Shown one piece after another: positions 22,967-36,130 of a DNA stretch of 64,000 nucleotides. Source of the DNA: Puccinia triticina (taxonomy: Eukaryota > Basidiomycota > Pucciniomycetes > Pucciniales > Pucciniaceae); contig NC_070568.1 in NCBI RefSeq assembly GCF_026914185.1, positions 1,550,001 through 1,614,000 of the forward strand, in the 5' to 3' direction. The translations under genes and the position numbers were made by a program. The first letter of the stretch is position 1; the number at the start of each line of letters is the position of its first letter. The notes beneath the pieces were generated by a model that was not told the DNA's origin, ran no database searches, and saw nothing but the letters and a program-made list of their open reading frames with translations.

Positions 22967-25900
22967 ATGGCAGTCCAGGCCATGAAACACCAGGACGAAA
23001 ATGACGATATCATCATCTCAGACGATGAGTTTGACTCACTTCTTGCGACCATACCACTGCCCGGCTTCCCCTCGCCTCATCAGTCGTCATCTGCAAACCA
23101 ACTCAGGAAACGGAGGGCTGAATCGGATACCCCAGCTACTACCAAGGATGACCACGATGATAAAAATACTCAAGATCAAGCTTATGAAGCTCTCAATTTT
23201 GGCGAAATCCCCAAGTACATGGCCAACAAACGAAAGAAACTCAAGCTTCAAGAATCAGCTCTCAGAGAGTCCGAACTAGGCAATTCAATCCGCCCACAGA
23301 TCTTCTCTGGGCTTGTGATTCATGTGCGTCATTTGTTTGATTATCAATCCCAACAGTTCCAATCTCATCTGTAACATCTTATAACCCTCTCAGGTCAACG
23401 GTCATACGAATCCACCTCTCTCCGAGATCCGTAGCTTGATTATCTTGCACGGTGGGACGTACATGGCGTATCTTGATCACAAGTCGGCCCTCACGGTGAG
23501 TTGAGAAACCTACCTGATTGCCACAACACAGATAAAGGACTGATGATTCCATCTAACTTCTAGCATATCGTCGCTTCATCCCTGACACCCAAGAAACGCG
23601 AAGAATTCCGTGCCTATAGGGTAGTCAAGCCAGAATGGATTGTCCATTGCGTTTCAGTCGGTCGTTTGCTCAATTGGTCCGACTTCGGACTCATGGGTGG
23701 AATCCTCTCCCTCGAACCCAAGATAGCAGAAGGAGAAGCCACTGGTGGACGAGCGATTGCTCAGAAAAATCTGTTTGATCTAGCCAGAGGCCTCTCCACA
23801 CAAACATCCATTCAAATTACCCGCCCAGCGCAAACACCATCTCATCACCCATCACCACTCTCTCGGAAATCTAGCGCTCCCAAACGCACTACCCCAACCG
23901 TAGCATCTAGTATACAATCCACTTTGAAATCAATACCAACGCGTTCTGCGATAATAGAAAATACCAGAAAAGAACCCAGCTTGGATGACTCGACTCCGAT
24001 TTTGGGAATTGCCCCATCTCTTTCTACGCTTTCACCGTCGAAGGATCAATCTAACAACTCAGAGTCTAGCGGTCAACAGTTTAAAGAGAAAACCGAAGCC
24101 CAGGTTGATTCAGGCATCTTCGAAACTAATGTAGAAGTTCCGAATCTCGGCTCAATCTCGTGTTCGGATCCCAGCTTTATCAAAACATATTTCCAACAGT
24201 CAAGGCTACATCATCTGAGCACATGGAAAGCGGAGCTACTACAACGAGTATCGATTTTATCTGAAAACAAAAAGCCGACCGCAAAGACTTCAGTCGTATC
24301 CGCGAAAAAGTTAAAGGGAGACGCGAGCGATAAACGCGTCATCATGCATGTCGATTTCGACTGTTTCTTCATTTCTGCTGGATTGATTGGACAGCCGGAG
24401 CTCAAGGGAAAACCTTTGGCTGTGTGCCATGCCAAGGCCACTAATTCGGCCAAGCCGAACGGAAGTACAAGTGAAATCGCCAGTTGCAGTTACGAAGCAC
24501 GGGCATTTGGAGTTCGAAACGGCCAGACGTATGTAACCATCTCTGACTATTTAATTTGATTTCAATGGTAACATCAAAGGCAACTGACGGTTGCTTATTA
24601 ACCCTCACAGCCTCGGGAGAGCTAAAGAATTGTGCCCCGAAATTCAAACTATTGCATACGATTTCAAACTTTATGAAGACCTGTCGTTTAAATTCTATAA
24701 CATCCTTCTTTCCTACGCTGATGAACTTCAAGCAGTGTCCGTTGACGAGTGCTTGATTGACGTTAGCAGTCGATTTACCAACCAGTATCCCCCTGGCAAT
24801 TTCAATTCAATCAAATCGTCCGCGCTGAGCCTTGCTGAGGAAATCCGCACAACCGTACGGAATGCCACCCAATGCGAGGTGTCGATCGGCATTTCCTATA
24901 ATGTTTTGTTGGCCAAGCTCGCCACTAAGAAAGCCAAACCTTGCGGATCGTACTTTTTGGATCCCAATCAAGCACACCCTCTCCTGAAGGATTTATCGAT
25001 TGATGACTTGCCTGGTTTCGGATGGGCGCAAAAGAATGAGGTGCACAGCAAACTCTTAGTCGATAATGTTGCAGAGCTTCAGGCGTTCCCTCTCTCTCGA
25101 CTAGTCGATGTTTTGGGCCCATCGCGAGGCAAAACTCTTCATCAATATGCTCACGGAATAGATGATCGAACTCTCAAGTCCTCGAATCACGAGAGGAAAT
25201 CGGTCTCTGCCGTCATAAATTATGGAATCCGCTTCAAAGCAATTGAAGACGGCGGCAATGATGATGCCCGGGACTTTTTGCGACACTTGGGTCTTGAGGT
25301 TTCACGTCGGCTGACCGAAGTAGGAGTTTCTGGTCTTCACCTCACCCTCAAAATTATGAAACGTGCCCCAAATGCTCCGGTGGAGACCAAGAAATACATG
25401 GGACATGGGATTTGTGAAGAATTCAGCAAAACGACTAAACTTTCTGGTCCAGGTGGCATCGGTGTCAGCGATGGGACGATTATCGGAAATGAAGCGTGGA
25501 AATTACTTCAATCCATGTCCATTCCACCTGAAGATCTCCGAGGGATTGGAATACAAATTAATCGGCTCGAAAAGCTTACTAAAAATACTCATGGGGATAA
25601 ACCTTCAGGCCAGTCGACGTTGATGTTTCAAACAACCAAGGCTATTGAACCATCTGCCCGTCGACAAGGTCCTCGACATCAGAGCAAAGTACTTCACGGC
25701 TCCAACAAGACAATCCCAAATTACGGAGACCGCACGCCAGTTGCATCAACATCCAAGAAAATATCCAAAGCGCCCGACCTGCCTCATTCCACCCCTTTCT
25801 CTATCCCTCCGGCTTCTCAAATTGATTTAGAGGTCGTGGAAGCCTTGCCCACACCGCTCAAGTCTCATATCTTGAAATCCATTGGTGCTGGTCAAAGCAA

Positions 25901-27074
25901 ATCAGCCAATCTCTCCCCCGATCAACAAAACACCATCGACCTCGTCACACCGGATGGCAAATCGAAGGAAAGTACAAATCAATTTGGTCTACCTTCAGTC
26001 AGTCAAGTTGACTGGAAAATCTTGGCTGAGCTCCCTTCATCGGTACGTAAACCGATCGAAGCAATCTATGCCCAGCAAAAATCTTGTCGACATCTTCCAC
26101 CGCCTACTCCACCCAATTTCACTCGAGATCTCAAGGGCGATCATAGGAAGCTCAACGGTCGAATACCCGCTTCATCGCAGAAGAAAGACCGTCTTGCCGG
26201 CTTACAGCTTGCTTTTCAAGACCAACGAGTTTCTCGTCCCAAGTCGAAGATCAACCATCGCGTTGCCCCTCTAGGGCCTAGCCAGAAACTAATCAACAAG
26301 AAGACCTTTAAGCTTATCACCAGAAATCAACCAGCCAAGATATCCCCCCCCAAAAAAAAGCGAAGTAGGGAAGAGGGAGCCACTGAACTACTCCCTACGC
26401 CAAACAGGATTAGCGATGAGCAACTTGAAGCTCTGGAGATTGATGTGCGATTTTTTAGGGAGCTCAAGGGGAATTCAACTAGAGCGTTCCAGCTTGATTT
26501 GATATGGAATCAGTTCCAGATCCATTCGAGTCGGTTCAAGGAAGTGACTCGACAGGGTGATCGATGGAGAAAGTGGAGGAAAAACTTTGATCTTCCAGCG
26601 AAAGTTCTTCAGATCAGTTTACCAGAGCCGCCATGTTTGTTTGGTCGAGGAGGAGGCCGATCAGGTCGGAAGGGATTGAGCAAGCTGGAGGACGTAATTG
26701 AATTAATCGAACAGTGGATGCTTTCCTCGGTCAGTTCGCCATCTGCCACTGTTGCAACATCTGAAGAACAGCCAGCGGCACTAAATCTAGTCGAAATCGA
26801 CGAGCGGGATCTTGAAATCATCGAGAAGTTTTTGCTCGACTTAATCGACCCACCTCCCAACCCAAATTTCTCGACTGGTCAGCAGTCCTCACCCGGTCAA
26901 GACTTGGAAAAAGTCTTCAAGATCATTCAATGGTGGGAAGACCTAATCCTCAAACACTTTTCTATCGATCAGTCTCACAATCCGCCTTTCGTTTATTGGA
27001 AGAATATCTTGGATAACCTCAAACTCAAAGTCAATTCGGTCGCATGTAGAGATTTCGGGGCCCCGATATATTAA
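22967..27074 (+). CDS. REV1: DNA repair protein REV1 (Y-family translesion polymerase)
   Basis: Four exons (22967-23323, 23394-23495, 23564-24528, 24611-27074) give 1295 residues, all junctions in phase. Order of parts: an N-terminal BRCT domain (IFSGLVIHVNG...VVKPEWIVHC), a Ser/Thr-rich linker, then the polymerase core with VIMHVDFDCFF (metal-binding Asp), SYEARAFGVRNGQ, SVDECLIDVSS (Asp-Glu pair) and VSIGISYNVLLAKLATKKAKP, the thumb (DLPGFGW), a little-finger region, two ubiquitin-binding motifs (SQIDLEVVEALPTPLK and SQVDWKILAELPSSVR) and a C-terminal helical domain (DLEIIEKFLLDL) for partner binding. Rev1 inserts dCMP opposite lesions and scaffolds Pol zeta in the nucleus. An upstream in-frame Met at 22868 exists, but 22967 gives the expected start. 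Copia-1 sits 325 bp upstream and may have replaced promoter sequence. Confidence 0.95.
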
Positions 27075-27419
27075 CTACATAATGAGGATATACCTACACA
27101 TGTGGGAATACAGATTCGGATTTCTTTATATTAATTTTGTGATCCAAATATTACTTCTATTCAATCAATCAGATATTGTTGTTTTTTGCCATCACTATAA
27201 ATTCTCGTTTTCAAGCCCTATGCGTGTGTGTTGTACAATCTGTAGAAGGCATAACTGAAATAAATATGTATTTATGTGATTTTATGACTTGTCCGATGAG
27301 GACTGCAAAGTTTGGAGAGGTTGTGTTGAATGTGGTAAACTCCCCGGGGTGGCCCCGATTGAACGTAGTGGTTTGCTCGTGTTGACCGCTTCCTTGTCTC
27401 GAACCAAACCCCCACGACG

Positions 27420-30400
27420 ATGGCCGGAGCGAAGGAAACGTCTCGAGTCGAGAAAGGGAGCAAACGCGAGTCGAGCACGAAAAAGCACAAGAAACATAAG
27501 CACAGACCCGATCCGGTGGGGCGGCAGGAGGAGGAGGAGTCAGATGAGTGGGTCGAAAAAGAACTGCCAGTGGAGCAAGGAGTTAAGGTCCGCATTCTCA
27601 TTTCATTGAAGATAATTCACAAAATACTGGCGCGCCTATTGATTTTTCCCACTATCAACGCTTTCTAGTCCACCACAATCCCAAAACCTGAACCCGTCAT
27701 TGCGAGCGATGATCAGCATAGCAAGACAGAGGAGGCAAGATCCGCAGGACGAGAGAGTTGGATGATATCCAAGGATGGTCAGGAAGGCAGTCGGGACGAC
27801 GAATTTCTCAGCGGTCTAGGTACATTGGTTAGCTCTAGAGTCAACAAGGAGAAAGAAGATCAAGCAAGGGCCAAAGAAAAAGACTCACTTCGTCAGGTTC
27901 GTTTCATTTTCTCTGGTCGAGCTTGATTCAACTCTGTAAAAGAAACTGATTGAAAATATGTAGTCTTCCAGCTCTATCAAGCGACTAGGAGCAGGCGATC
28001 CAGATTACCAACCCGATGCCAAACCTTGTAAGATATTGGGATTATCAAGCTACGTGGTAGCCCCCGATTTCATTGACGGCCTTGATGATATATTTGTTTG
28101 CTTAGCTCAAACGCCAATCACCCCAGGAGGTCCGGGTTATCAATGGAGACTGACAAAGCTAAAACGGACTTATGATACTGCTCAAGAGGAGAACCGGCGT
28201 ATCGAGGAAGTGGCTCTCGAACGATACGGAACATTAGAAGCCTGGGAACAAGCCAACGAAGAGCGTCGGATCGTTGAAGATCGTCGGAATCATTCTGGCC
28301 ACGAAAGTGGACGTAGTACACCTCGACAAGACTCGTCGTCCTATGAGCGCCGATACATGTTCACCAACAATGAGGCTAACAGCAGTAGCAGTCGTCCAAA
28401 TAGTCGAGCTGGCTTTCGAAAACCTAATTCTGCCCTTAACACCCCCGAAGGTGGCCGTCTGGGAACTAACAAACGCGTGGATGAAATCCGAGTCGGCCCT
28501 TCAGCCTCTAACCCCGTTTCACCTTCACCATCGGGATCATCAACCCCAATTCCTTCGGTCATCAATCCCCTTGCGAACCGAGCATCACTAGCTGGAATAA
28601 ATAAACCTCCAGCGGACACGACCACGCTCAATAAACTTCAGGCCAGCATCATGAAAGCTAAACTGATGAATCCAGGCGCGGTCCCCGAGCTTGAAAAACA
28701 GTACAAGGAAGCCCTAGAATCTCAAAAACGTGGCCCGTCAACTCAACAAACCGTTGAACTGATCCCGTCCCTCGACGCAAGAGGAAGGATGTATGACATT
28801 GGTGCCGGAATTGAGTCTGATGAGGCTTCGTCATCGAAGCCTGGAAACAGGAGGAAAAAAGAGGCCAAGGTGAGTGTTGTTGCGGGTCATCTTTGCTGTC
28901 TTGACTCTGTTTGACCTATGTTCTATCATGTTCAGTTTGAAACACGTGATCCCAAAACTGGACAGCTGTTGAGATTCAATGCAGATGACGACCAAATCAG
29001 TTTAGGCCAAATGGTCAGACAAGAGAAACTTCAGGCGGGTGCCGCCGACCAAAAAGATTTCGATGTCGAAATGGCTTCGAGGATTATGGGTGATGCGAAA
29101 TTCGAAGTGAGTACAGTTTTGATGCAAATCTGATCGGTTTTCCGATCACAAAACCGATCAGTATACCCTCTTCTTGTGTTAGAATGATCTGGATTACATG
29201 GACGATAATGCCGACCGACTGGCAAGGAAGAAAATGAAAACAGATGCATCGAAAAGAATGTTCGCCATCAATGGTAAGATTTATTTGACAGTTTTCCCGC
29301 TTCTTCAAAAGCGACTCCTAAATGGAATTCAGAATTAAAACGGATGGTAACTTGATTATCATTTTTTATATATCTGGGGCGTTGACGTGTAGATTATGCA
29401 CGGACGAGGAAAGCGTTGGAGAGTTGTGAGTTTTGTTTCAAGGACGACGGATCACCCCCATCGAATTTAGGAATAATCTCGAGTGGCTCTAAGGTCTATT
29501 TGAGTTGCACTCAATTCGAAGAACTCGTCGATGGTCATTGTTGGATTGTTCCTATGCAGCATTGTCTTTCCACCTTGGAGCTTGATGATGACGTTTGGGA
29601 TGAGATCAAAGTGAGACTTATTTTTTCTGATTATCATGTAATGTGTTTCTTGATCTAGCCTTGAGAGAGTAATAACCCGTATTCTCTTCTTTTATTCTGC
29701 CGATAGAATTACATGAAATGTTTAATGAGGATGTTTTCGGAAAAGCACGATAAAGGGGTTGTCTTTTACGAGACCGTTATAAGCTTTAAGCATCAGCTTC
29801 ATACCTACATTGAAGTAGTCCCAATCCCATGGGATTTATTTAATGATATACCTGCTTATTTCCGAGTGAGTGGTTGCCTATCACTTCTTTTTTGCGAAGA
29901 CCTCTCATGTTAATCATCAAAATCCACCGGGCGGGTTTTTTGTTTTATTTTGGTATAATGGTTTTGGGGGATAAACGAAGGAATCAATCAATTCGTGTGA
30001 ATCAGAATGGTCTCAACACAGGAAGCTGATCAACTTTAGTGACAGGCCGGGGGGCTTCCGAAGATCGATGGTTTCGAAACTACCCTACTTTATGATCCAG
30101 TGGGATTACAAGGGCGAAAAGGGCTTCGGACATGTCATTGAAGGTAATGATGAACAAGGGGCTTCCAAAGGCAACACTGGAGCAGAGGAGGATTACACAT
30201 CGATTGTTGATGATGGCTTAAAAGGAAGTAAATTTCCCAGGTATATAAATCTCCCTTGCTTTTGATCGCTTGACTTGATATGTATGCTATACATGGTTCC
30301 TTACCTCTCAATCCCCACCATTTCTAGATACTTTGCCGCTGAAATCATCGGAAATCTCTTGGAATTAGAACCTCATAAATGGAGGAAACCCAAAAGGACC

Positions 30401-30550
30401 GGACATCACCAACATCGAAATAATCATAACCATAGCAGCAGCAGCAGCAGTAGCCATAGTCACAGTCTGTCTGGTTTGAATCGGACTCGAGTGGATAAGT
30501 TTTTGAATCAGTTGGGATATTCGAAGTTTGACTGGATCGGTCTATTGTAA
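27420..30550 (+). CDS. CWF19: CWF19-like splicing factor
   Basis: Ten exons (27420-27587, 27669-27896, 27964-28027, 28106-28869, 28936-29106, 29183-29273, 29393-29610, 29707-29865, 29981-30240, 30328-30550) give 781 residues in one frame. The N-terminus is Lys/Glu-rich with a basic KKHKKHKHR run. A central Ser-rich part precedes a conserved block (KFETRDPKTGQLLRF ... DYMDDNADRLARKK). The C-terminal CwfJ domains show CEFCFKD, HCWIVPMQHCLSTLELDDDVWDEI (a HIT-like fold), FYETVISFKHQLHTYIEVVPIP, then SKLPYFMIQWDYKGEKGFGHVIE. Cwf19 proteins join late spliceosomes and help intron-lariat turnover with the debranching enzyme. A His/Ser-rich insert (HRNNHNHSSSSSSSHSH) near the C-terminus is low complexity. 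The start follows the REV1 stop by 345 bp. Confidence 0.93.
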
Positions 30551-31494
30551 TCTTCTCTCTGGCTCTTAGCCTTTCTTCGTGTGCATCATCCCTTTCATTT
30601 GTTACTCGTGAAAAATTGTTGCGCATGCTTAATATCCACTGCAGTTTATCAAAGCCCCATGAACACGCAACAGATGCAAAAAGGATGTATACGTGCATCG
30701 AATGGTAGCATGACCGTTGACATAGCGCCGTGTCATCGTGTAGTGACCGTCAAGGCCGACATGCTCGTGTTATCATCTAATGACGATCTGGTTGTGGCGA
30801 TTTCAATATATATCTTACTGCAAAGGAAACTGCGATGCATAGACTCAGGAAGTCGGCAACGCCAAGCTATGTATGTAAAAGCTTGACCTCCATAGCTTGG
30901 CCACAGTTTTTTTTTTTCGGTCCGCCGGGTTCTGTCGGAGAAGCCTGGACACGGCGCTTGCACTGGTCGTTTGATAATACTCCTGGCCCGGCTTGCGGCT
31001 GGCGGGTGGATGGCAACTGCCCACGCCAGGCATCAAGGCTGATGGCATTGGACTTTTGACCCAGGCATCTCCGCTCCACGGTTGTGCAGAGGGCAGGAGG
31101 GGACTGGCTTGTCCTCTTCCTACCTACAGGGGTAGCAGTTGGTGGGGCGTGGGGCTAGAGCAAGAGCAGACGGGCAATGGAACCAGATATTCTTATAAAT
31201 AACCCACTCATGCCCATTCCGTCAAACCATTACCATCCACAACCCCATCCAGCCCCACCCCCAATAGTACCAGTATCAGTTCTAACCCTCAGCGTCTTCC
31301 TTCCCCATTACAAACACCCGTTGGTTCATCATCTTGAGGTAAGCTTGGTCGAGTCTGGACCGACAGACATCAACAGTTTACTAACAGTTTTCTCCGCCTG
31401 AAAAAGTTATAGATTGCACATTTCTCGTGAGCTTTGATCAACCCGCTTACGAAGATCCCCCCGCAAAACCAACAAATTAAAAACCCCTTCAAGA
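30551..31494. other. intergenic region before the small secreted protein
   Basis: No supported gene. A T run near 30909 and GC-rich sequence follow the CWF19 stop. TATAAAT at 31194-31200 could be the promoter of the gene at 31495; a GAGGTAAGC near 31340 may mark a 5' leader intron. Confidence 0.4.
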
Positions 31495-31805
31495 ATGTTC
31501 GCCTTTTCAACCGGGATCATCGTGGCCATTTTGGTCAGCCAGTTACAAACCGGGAATGCGATGCCGACACCCCAAGTTGGCTATGGGCAGCCCGTCATCT
31601 ACACTAACGTCAACGGGAGACCAGTCATATTGGTGAGTCTAGTTCAAGACTTGGCAAGAAGACCAATCACCTTCTCCGGCAGCTCACTGACGACTTGCTT
31701 TTCTCCTCTTGACAGCAACAAGTCGCCGTCCAAACATTCCCCGGCCAACCAATCCCCGGACAGTTCGCCGGCCAGCAATTCCCCGCACAATTCCGAAACA
31801 TCTGA
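31495..31805 (+). CDS. small predicted secreted protein, unknown function
   Basis: Two exons, 31495-31632 and 31716-31805, joined through GTGAGT...TGACAG, give 75 residues. The first 22 or so (MFAFSTGIIVAILVSQLQTG..) form a clear signal peptide with likely cleavage after GNA. The mature part of about 53 residues has no Cys and is rich in Gln, Pro, Gly and Phe, with a loose repeat FPGQP-IPGQF-AGQQF-PAQF. Reading through the intron would give 115 residues with a Ser/Pro-rich tail instead; the spliced form is preferred because the intron signals are good and the repeat stays regular. A TATA box lies about 300 bp upstream. Secreted small proteins of rusts include candidate effectors and wall proteins; nothing here says which. 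Confidence 0.6.
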
Positions 31806-33141
31806 ATTTGAGCATCCACAATCCGTTCCCCTCCACCTCTGAAAACCTGCTTCCAACCTTGTCCTCCGAGAAAAACACTCGGCGGCCTCTCGTCACTTTC
31901 CTCGCCCTCCTGGTGTTCTTCCCACCCCTCCATTTTTCATGTATATTATCTAACATCCACTTATCTTATCAACCTTGTCTTTTTTTATTCTGTTCCTATT
32001 TTAACCCAATGTGATCACCCTTTCTTCCGATCCGTTTTCATAAGCTATGTACACTTCTTTGCCAAGATAAATGAAGAGCGTTGTTATACAAAGTCTAACT
32101 TATAAATGTCCCACCCTCCTAACCTGTGGAGTGGCCGCATGGCGCTGACCGGGGGTGCGGGACTGCGTCCCCCCTCCAGACATAAAGCAACTTGAGCTGA
32201 GTTATGTAGGTTATGGCCGCACGTACAATTTGGTCTAACAATCTTTCTGTTCCAGTTTCTTCCACATTGGAGGCTCGAGGAGGGACTTGTGTTAAGAACT
32301 TAAGTTCGTGGGAGTTTGGGCTCCGCGCCTCATGGATGAACCACCGGTTAGATTTTGGGCTCCGCGCTTTACGGACCAATTGCTTATACCATTGCCATGT
32401 GTTGTCGGTTCAGAATTATTAATCATCTGTGATACTTGGGGCTCATTCTTTGTCTTGGGACAACCAGTTCGCGTGTTGCCAGGTGATAAGTATGACTACT
32501 CATTGGTGGCTCATTAATTGTTTTGATAGACCAAGACGGAGATCAGCGGCCGGTATACATAGAACATGGACAAACAATGGGATTGATGTGATAATGGTTG
32601 GTAAACAGGAGATTGCTAAAATGACATGGCTGAAGGGGCAATCCCAGGGAGGTATTTTATATGTGGGCAAAAGTAGGACAAAAGAATATGCTTGCTATGG
32701 GAGGAGTATCTGGAAGGGAAAGAAAACAATGAGTTAGCGTGCTAGATCGATGAAAGCAAAGAATGGTCTGTAGACGATGTGGGTGTTCAGATACCGTTGT
32801 AGTTAAGAAATTGGTAAACACATCCAAGAGCGAGCTCTTTTCATACAGTGTGAATATTCGGTGTCATCATCTGAAAGTGGGAGCTGGAGGAGGAGAAAAG
32901 GGCGAGGGAGGGTCTGCTTACCTGGATGGGGAACGGGCCAGTTCTTCGGGGAGTGTGGAGAGGGGACGGCCAGGCTTTAAATAGTGGTTTGAGGGACAAG
33001 TGCCGGCTGAGGCTGAGTTGTGGGCGGGAGGGGGGGAGCCAAGTTCCAACCCTAAGGGCGAAGGGGGGCTTGTACTTTCTCCGAGGCTCTCCTACGGCCA
33101 GTACAGCCCACCGGACCACCAAGAACATTTCGCTCGCCAGG
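31806..33141. other. intergenic region, probably old repeat sequence
   Basis: No gene recognised on either strand. Around 32305-32375 the phrase TTTGGGCTCCGCGC is repeated twice 44 bp apart. The part from 32880 to 33140 is purine-rich and precedes the OXA1 start. Confidence 0.4.
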
Positions 33142-34792
33142 ATGCTCAGGACTGCAGTCAGGTCATACTCTGGAAACGTGTAGGTTTCTGCTCTCTCCTC
33201 AGCTCGGCCAGGAATACTACACCCGGAAATTAACATCTGTACCCTCAACCAACCAAGCACAGGAAAATCTAGGGTATTCGCCCCCGATCGTTTGGCGCTC
33301 AGGTCTCGATCATCGCACTCGGTCCGTACTTATTTACAGCAAAACGAAACATACTGCATAATTTCTGAATCCATGAACGTATCATCATTATAGCCTCTCG
33401 TTTCGAATCTCGCCCTCCGGAACCCAAGACTTCTTCTTCGAGCCTCAACGACTACCAATCTATCGAGTGTGGACTCCAGAAGAGCATATTCACTGTGGCC
33501 GTTTGGCAGAGGATCATCCAATCCATCATCGCCAGCAGAGGAACACTCAGCCGTACCGTCCTCCGCCCTCGAGAAGCCTGCCGAGCCTATCACACCGGCA
33601 GCAACCCCTGACCCCGCTCTCGAGCCCCAACTCGGGCAGTTGATAGAATCCACCACCACCAGCTCCGCCAGCCAGGAACTTGCAGCGCTTGAACTGGAAC
33701 ATGGGTTCCTTGCACGATATACGAGCGGGACGATCGAAAATGTGCTCTGTGCGCTCCACGACCAGCTAGCCCTGCCTTGGTTCCTCACCATCCCGGTCGT
33801 CATCGTCGGCATCCGGACGGTCCTCATCCCGATCAACATCTGGTCGATGAAGATCGGAGCTCGGAACATGACCATCAAGCCCTCGATCGACGTCAAGATC
33901 TCCAAGATCAAGGAGCTCCAAACTCGCGGCGAACAACACAAGGCCCTCCATGCCCAGAATGAGCTCCGAGCTTACATGAAGACGGAAGGCTTCAGGCCAC
34001 TCGCACCGCTCGGCTTGCCCCTCCTCCAGGGAAGTCTCTTCGTCTCCTTCTTTTGGGCCCTGCGTGAGATGGGCAGCCACCATCTACCTAGTTTGACTGC
34101 CGAAGGTGCCCTCTGGTTCACCGATCTGACTCTTGCGGGTCCTTGGTATGGCTTACCGTTGATCGCTTCTGGTTTGACCCTGCTGAGTGTCGAGGTAGGT
34201 TCTTTTTTTCTTTTCTTCAACCTCATCAGTCACTCTACTTCTACTGACAAACCTACGCCTTTCGTGGACCTCAACCAGACTGCTTCTGAGATGGGCGGCT
34301 TGAAAGCCGGACAGAGCCAAAAGGTCATGTGGTTCTTACGAGCTGTGATCGTTGGCACTTTATGGTTATTCCATGACTTACCTTCAGTCAGTCTTGAGGA
34401 GGAATTTTGACATGCTGAAGAAAGGATGATGAAACTGATGATTGATCTGCTGATTTGATTAACAGGCGGTATTCCTTTATTGGTGTACAAACAACATGTT
34501 TTCATTACTCTGGGGGACGTTTATCAGGTTGATCCCGAAATCTTTAAAAGCCAGATTAGGTATCCCCGATACCAGTGCGATCAACGCCAGTCAGAACAAC
34601 TCGACTACGCCCAGTCCCAGCTTCCTCGACGGATTCAAAGCCGCCGCTTCTTCCCCTTCCTCCAATCCTTCTCTAGCCACCGCTGAGCAGAATAACATCT
34701 TGCCTCCTCAACCCCTTCTGTGGCAAAAACCTCCTGCTCCAAAACGCACCAACAAAAATCCTCCTAAAAAACCCAATAATGCCACTACTTAA
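33142..34792 (+). CDS. OXA1: mitochondrial inner-membrane insertase OXA1 (YidC/Oxa1 family)
   Basis: Four exons (33142-33177, 33394-34194, 34279-34386, 34466-34792) give 423 residues. The first exon and the start of the second form an Arg/Ser/Leu-rich presequence (MLRTAVRSYSGN, then NPRLLLRAS) suited to mitochondrial import. The core has five expected membrane stretches: WFLTIPVVIVGIRTVLIPI, LPLLQGSLFVSFFWALREM, WYGLPLIASGLTLLS, VMWFLRAVIVGTLWLF and AVFLYWCTNNMFSLLWG. Oxa1 inserts mitochondrially made and some imported proteins into the inner membrane. The C-terminal tail is Pro/Lys-rich (KPPAPKRTNKNPPKK), fitting a matrix ribosome-binding tail. The second intron (84 nt) keeps the frame open if retained. 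The first intron is inferred only from splice signals; the ATG could differ. Confidence 0.88.
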
Positions 34793-35213
34793 AAAAAACC
34801 CCACTTTGTGATTGTTGGCTTCCCTTGTTACAGAAACTCTTCCTGATCAATCTTGCTTTTGAGGGTGCTTCAAAAAAAAAAAAAAAAGATGAATCGGAGG
34901 TCAATCACTCTTTGTGGTTGAAAGCATGATCATCATATATCATGTTTCCAAGAAACCTTGAACAAATGACGTATTTTTCAAAATTTTGCACACCAAAATA
35001 CATGTGCATGGGTAAGTATGTTAAGATAGAGTACAGATTCAGAATATCCAGATATTCTACAAGCAACCCATCAATTTTTGATCCCCATATTTTCAGCAAT
35101 TGGGGAACGGATCAACAAGGCAATCCAATCCAGTGGATTTTATGGGTGGTACAATCCCTCAGAATTTTTTTTCAAGGTCCAGATTGCAATACTGATCCAA
35201 TCCGATCCGAGCC
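34793..35213. other. AT-rich intergenic region
   Basis: No gene. An A run (34870-34888) lies shortly after the OXA1 stop. Nothing else recognised. Confidence 0.4.
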
Positions 35214-35388
35214 AGTGGAGGACTTCCCGTTGATTTGGAAAGTCAGATCTGAGCTGCCAGATTTCAGATTTCACAGGGAAATCTAGGTCCCCAAAGATCC
35301 CCAAAGCAATCCAGAGTCCCAAATTCCAGATTTCCCTATGAAATCTGAAATTCCAGATTTATTCAAAAATGAAGGGAAGTCCTCCAGT
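35214..35388. repeat. 175-bp foldback element
   Basis: Outer arms AGTGGAGGACTTCCC (35214) and its near complement GGGAAGTCCTCCAGT (ends 35388), inner arms around AGATTTCACAGGGAAATCT and AGATTTCCCTATGAAATCT. No clear target duplication. It has the form of a MITE but no relative was found in the window. Confidence 0.65.
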
Positions 35389-35451
35389 ATTGGTGGGATT
35401 TTGGCTCAGGCACATCTTTCTCAGAGTTTATTGTGTATTTCACCTAAAAAT

Positions 35452-36130
35452 TTAAGCTACAGTTGTCAGTGGGTGACATTGTATTGGATGACTTCCCTTT
35501 GAGTCTGAAAGCCTCCCAGATCTTACTTTACACACCCAAACTCTTAATGGACCTTTATCCACTGAGAAAGGCCCAAACCATCGGGGAGAACGTTTCGTAT
35601 TTCCGCTGTGCAATTTAACATACTGCCCAACTACTAAGCCCTCTAAATCACGCACAAAGACGGTCTTTCCGTCAAAGGCCTCTTTGTTCTTCTGCGCACG
35701 AATTGCAGTATTGCCCGCCGCGGTCACACGGGTCTTATTCAATTTGGCTATCCAAGAATGAAGTTCTGGTTGACCCGGGGGAACTGGGTCAGCTGCAATC
35801 ATCCTCCAACAATCCTTAGGCAGGCAAGGTTTGACACCATAGAGTAGCTCAAACGGAGAAAACCCGCTACTATCAATGACGTGAATCCTCACTGAAAAAA
35901 ATGCTGCAGGCAAACACACCTCCCATCTAGAGGGATTGCCGGTGGTGTTCATTCTGAACAGAGCAGCTTCCAAAATTGCATTGAAGCGCTCACTTTTTCC
36001 GTTTATCTGCGGGTGGCTGCCAGGAACTTAGCAAACCCAGCGGACAGGTAATTTGAACCCCTGTCTGTCAGGAACTCTTTAGGTGCCCCATACGGCATCA
36101 CACATAGGTAGTTCTTGACTGCAACAACTG
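35452..36130 (-). pseudogene. Ty3/gypsy integrase C-terminal remnant
   Basis: On the minus strand: YGAPKEFLTDRGSNYLSAGF (core Asp), then a frame break near 36030, then HPQINGKSERFNAILEAALF (core Glu) and FSPFELLYGVKPCLP, ending in a barrel-like part (VVGQYVKLHSGNTKRSPRWFGPF). At 35973 the open frame of 173 codons begins. A short deletion joins the two parts out of frame. No LTRs were tied to it. Confidence 0.82.
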
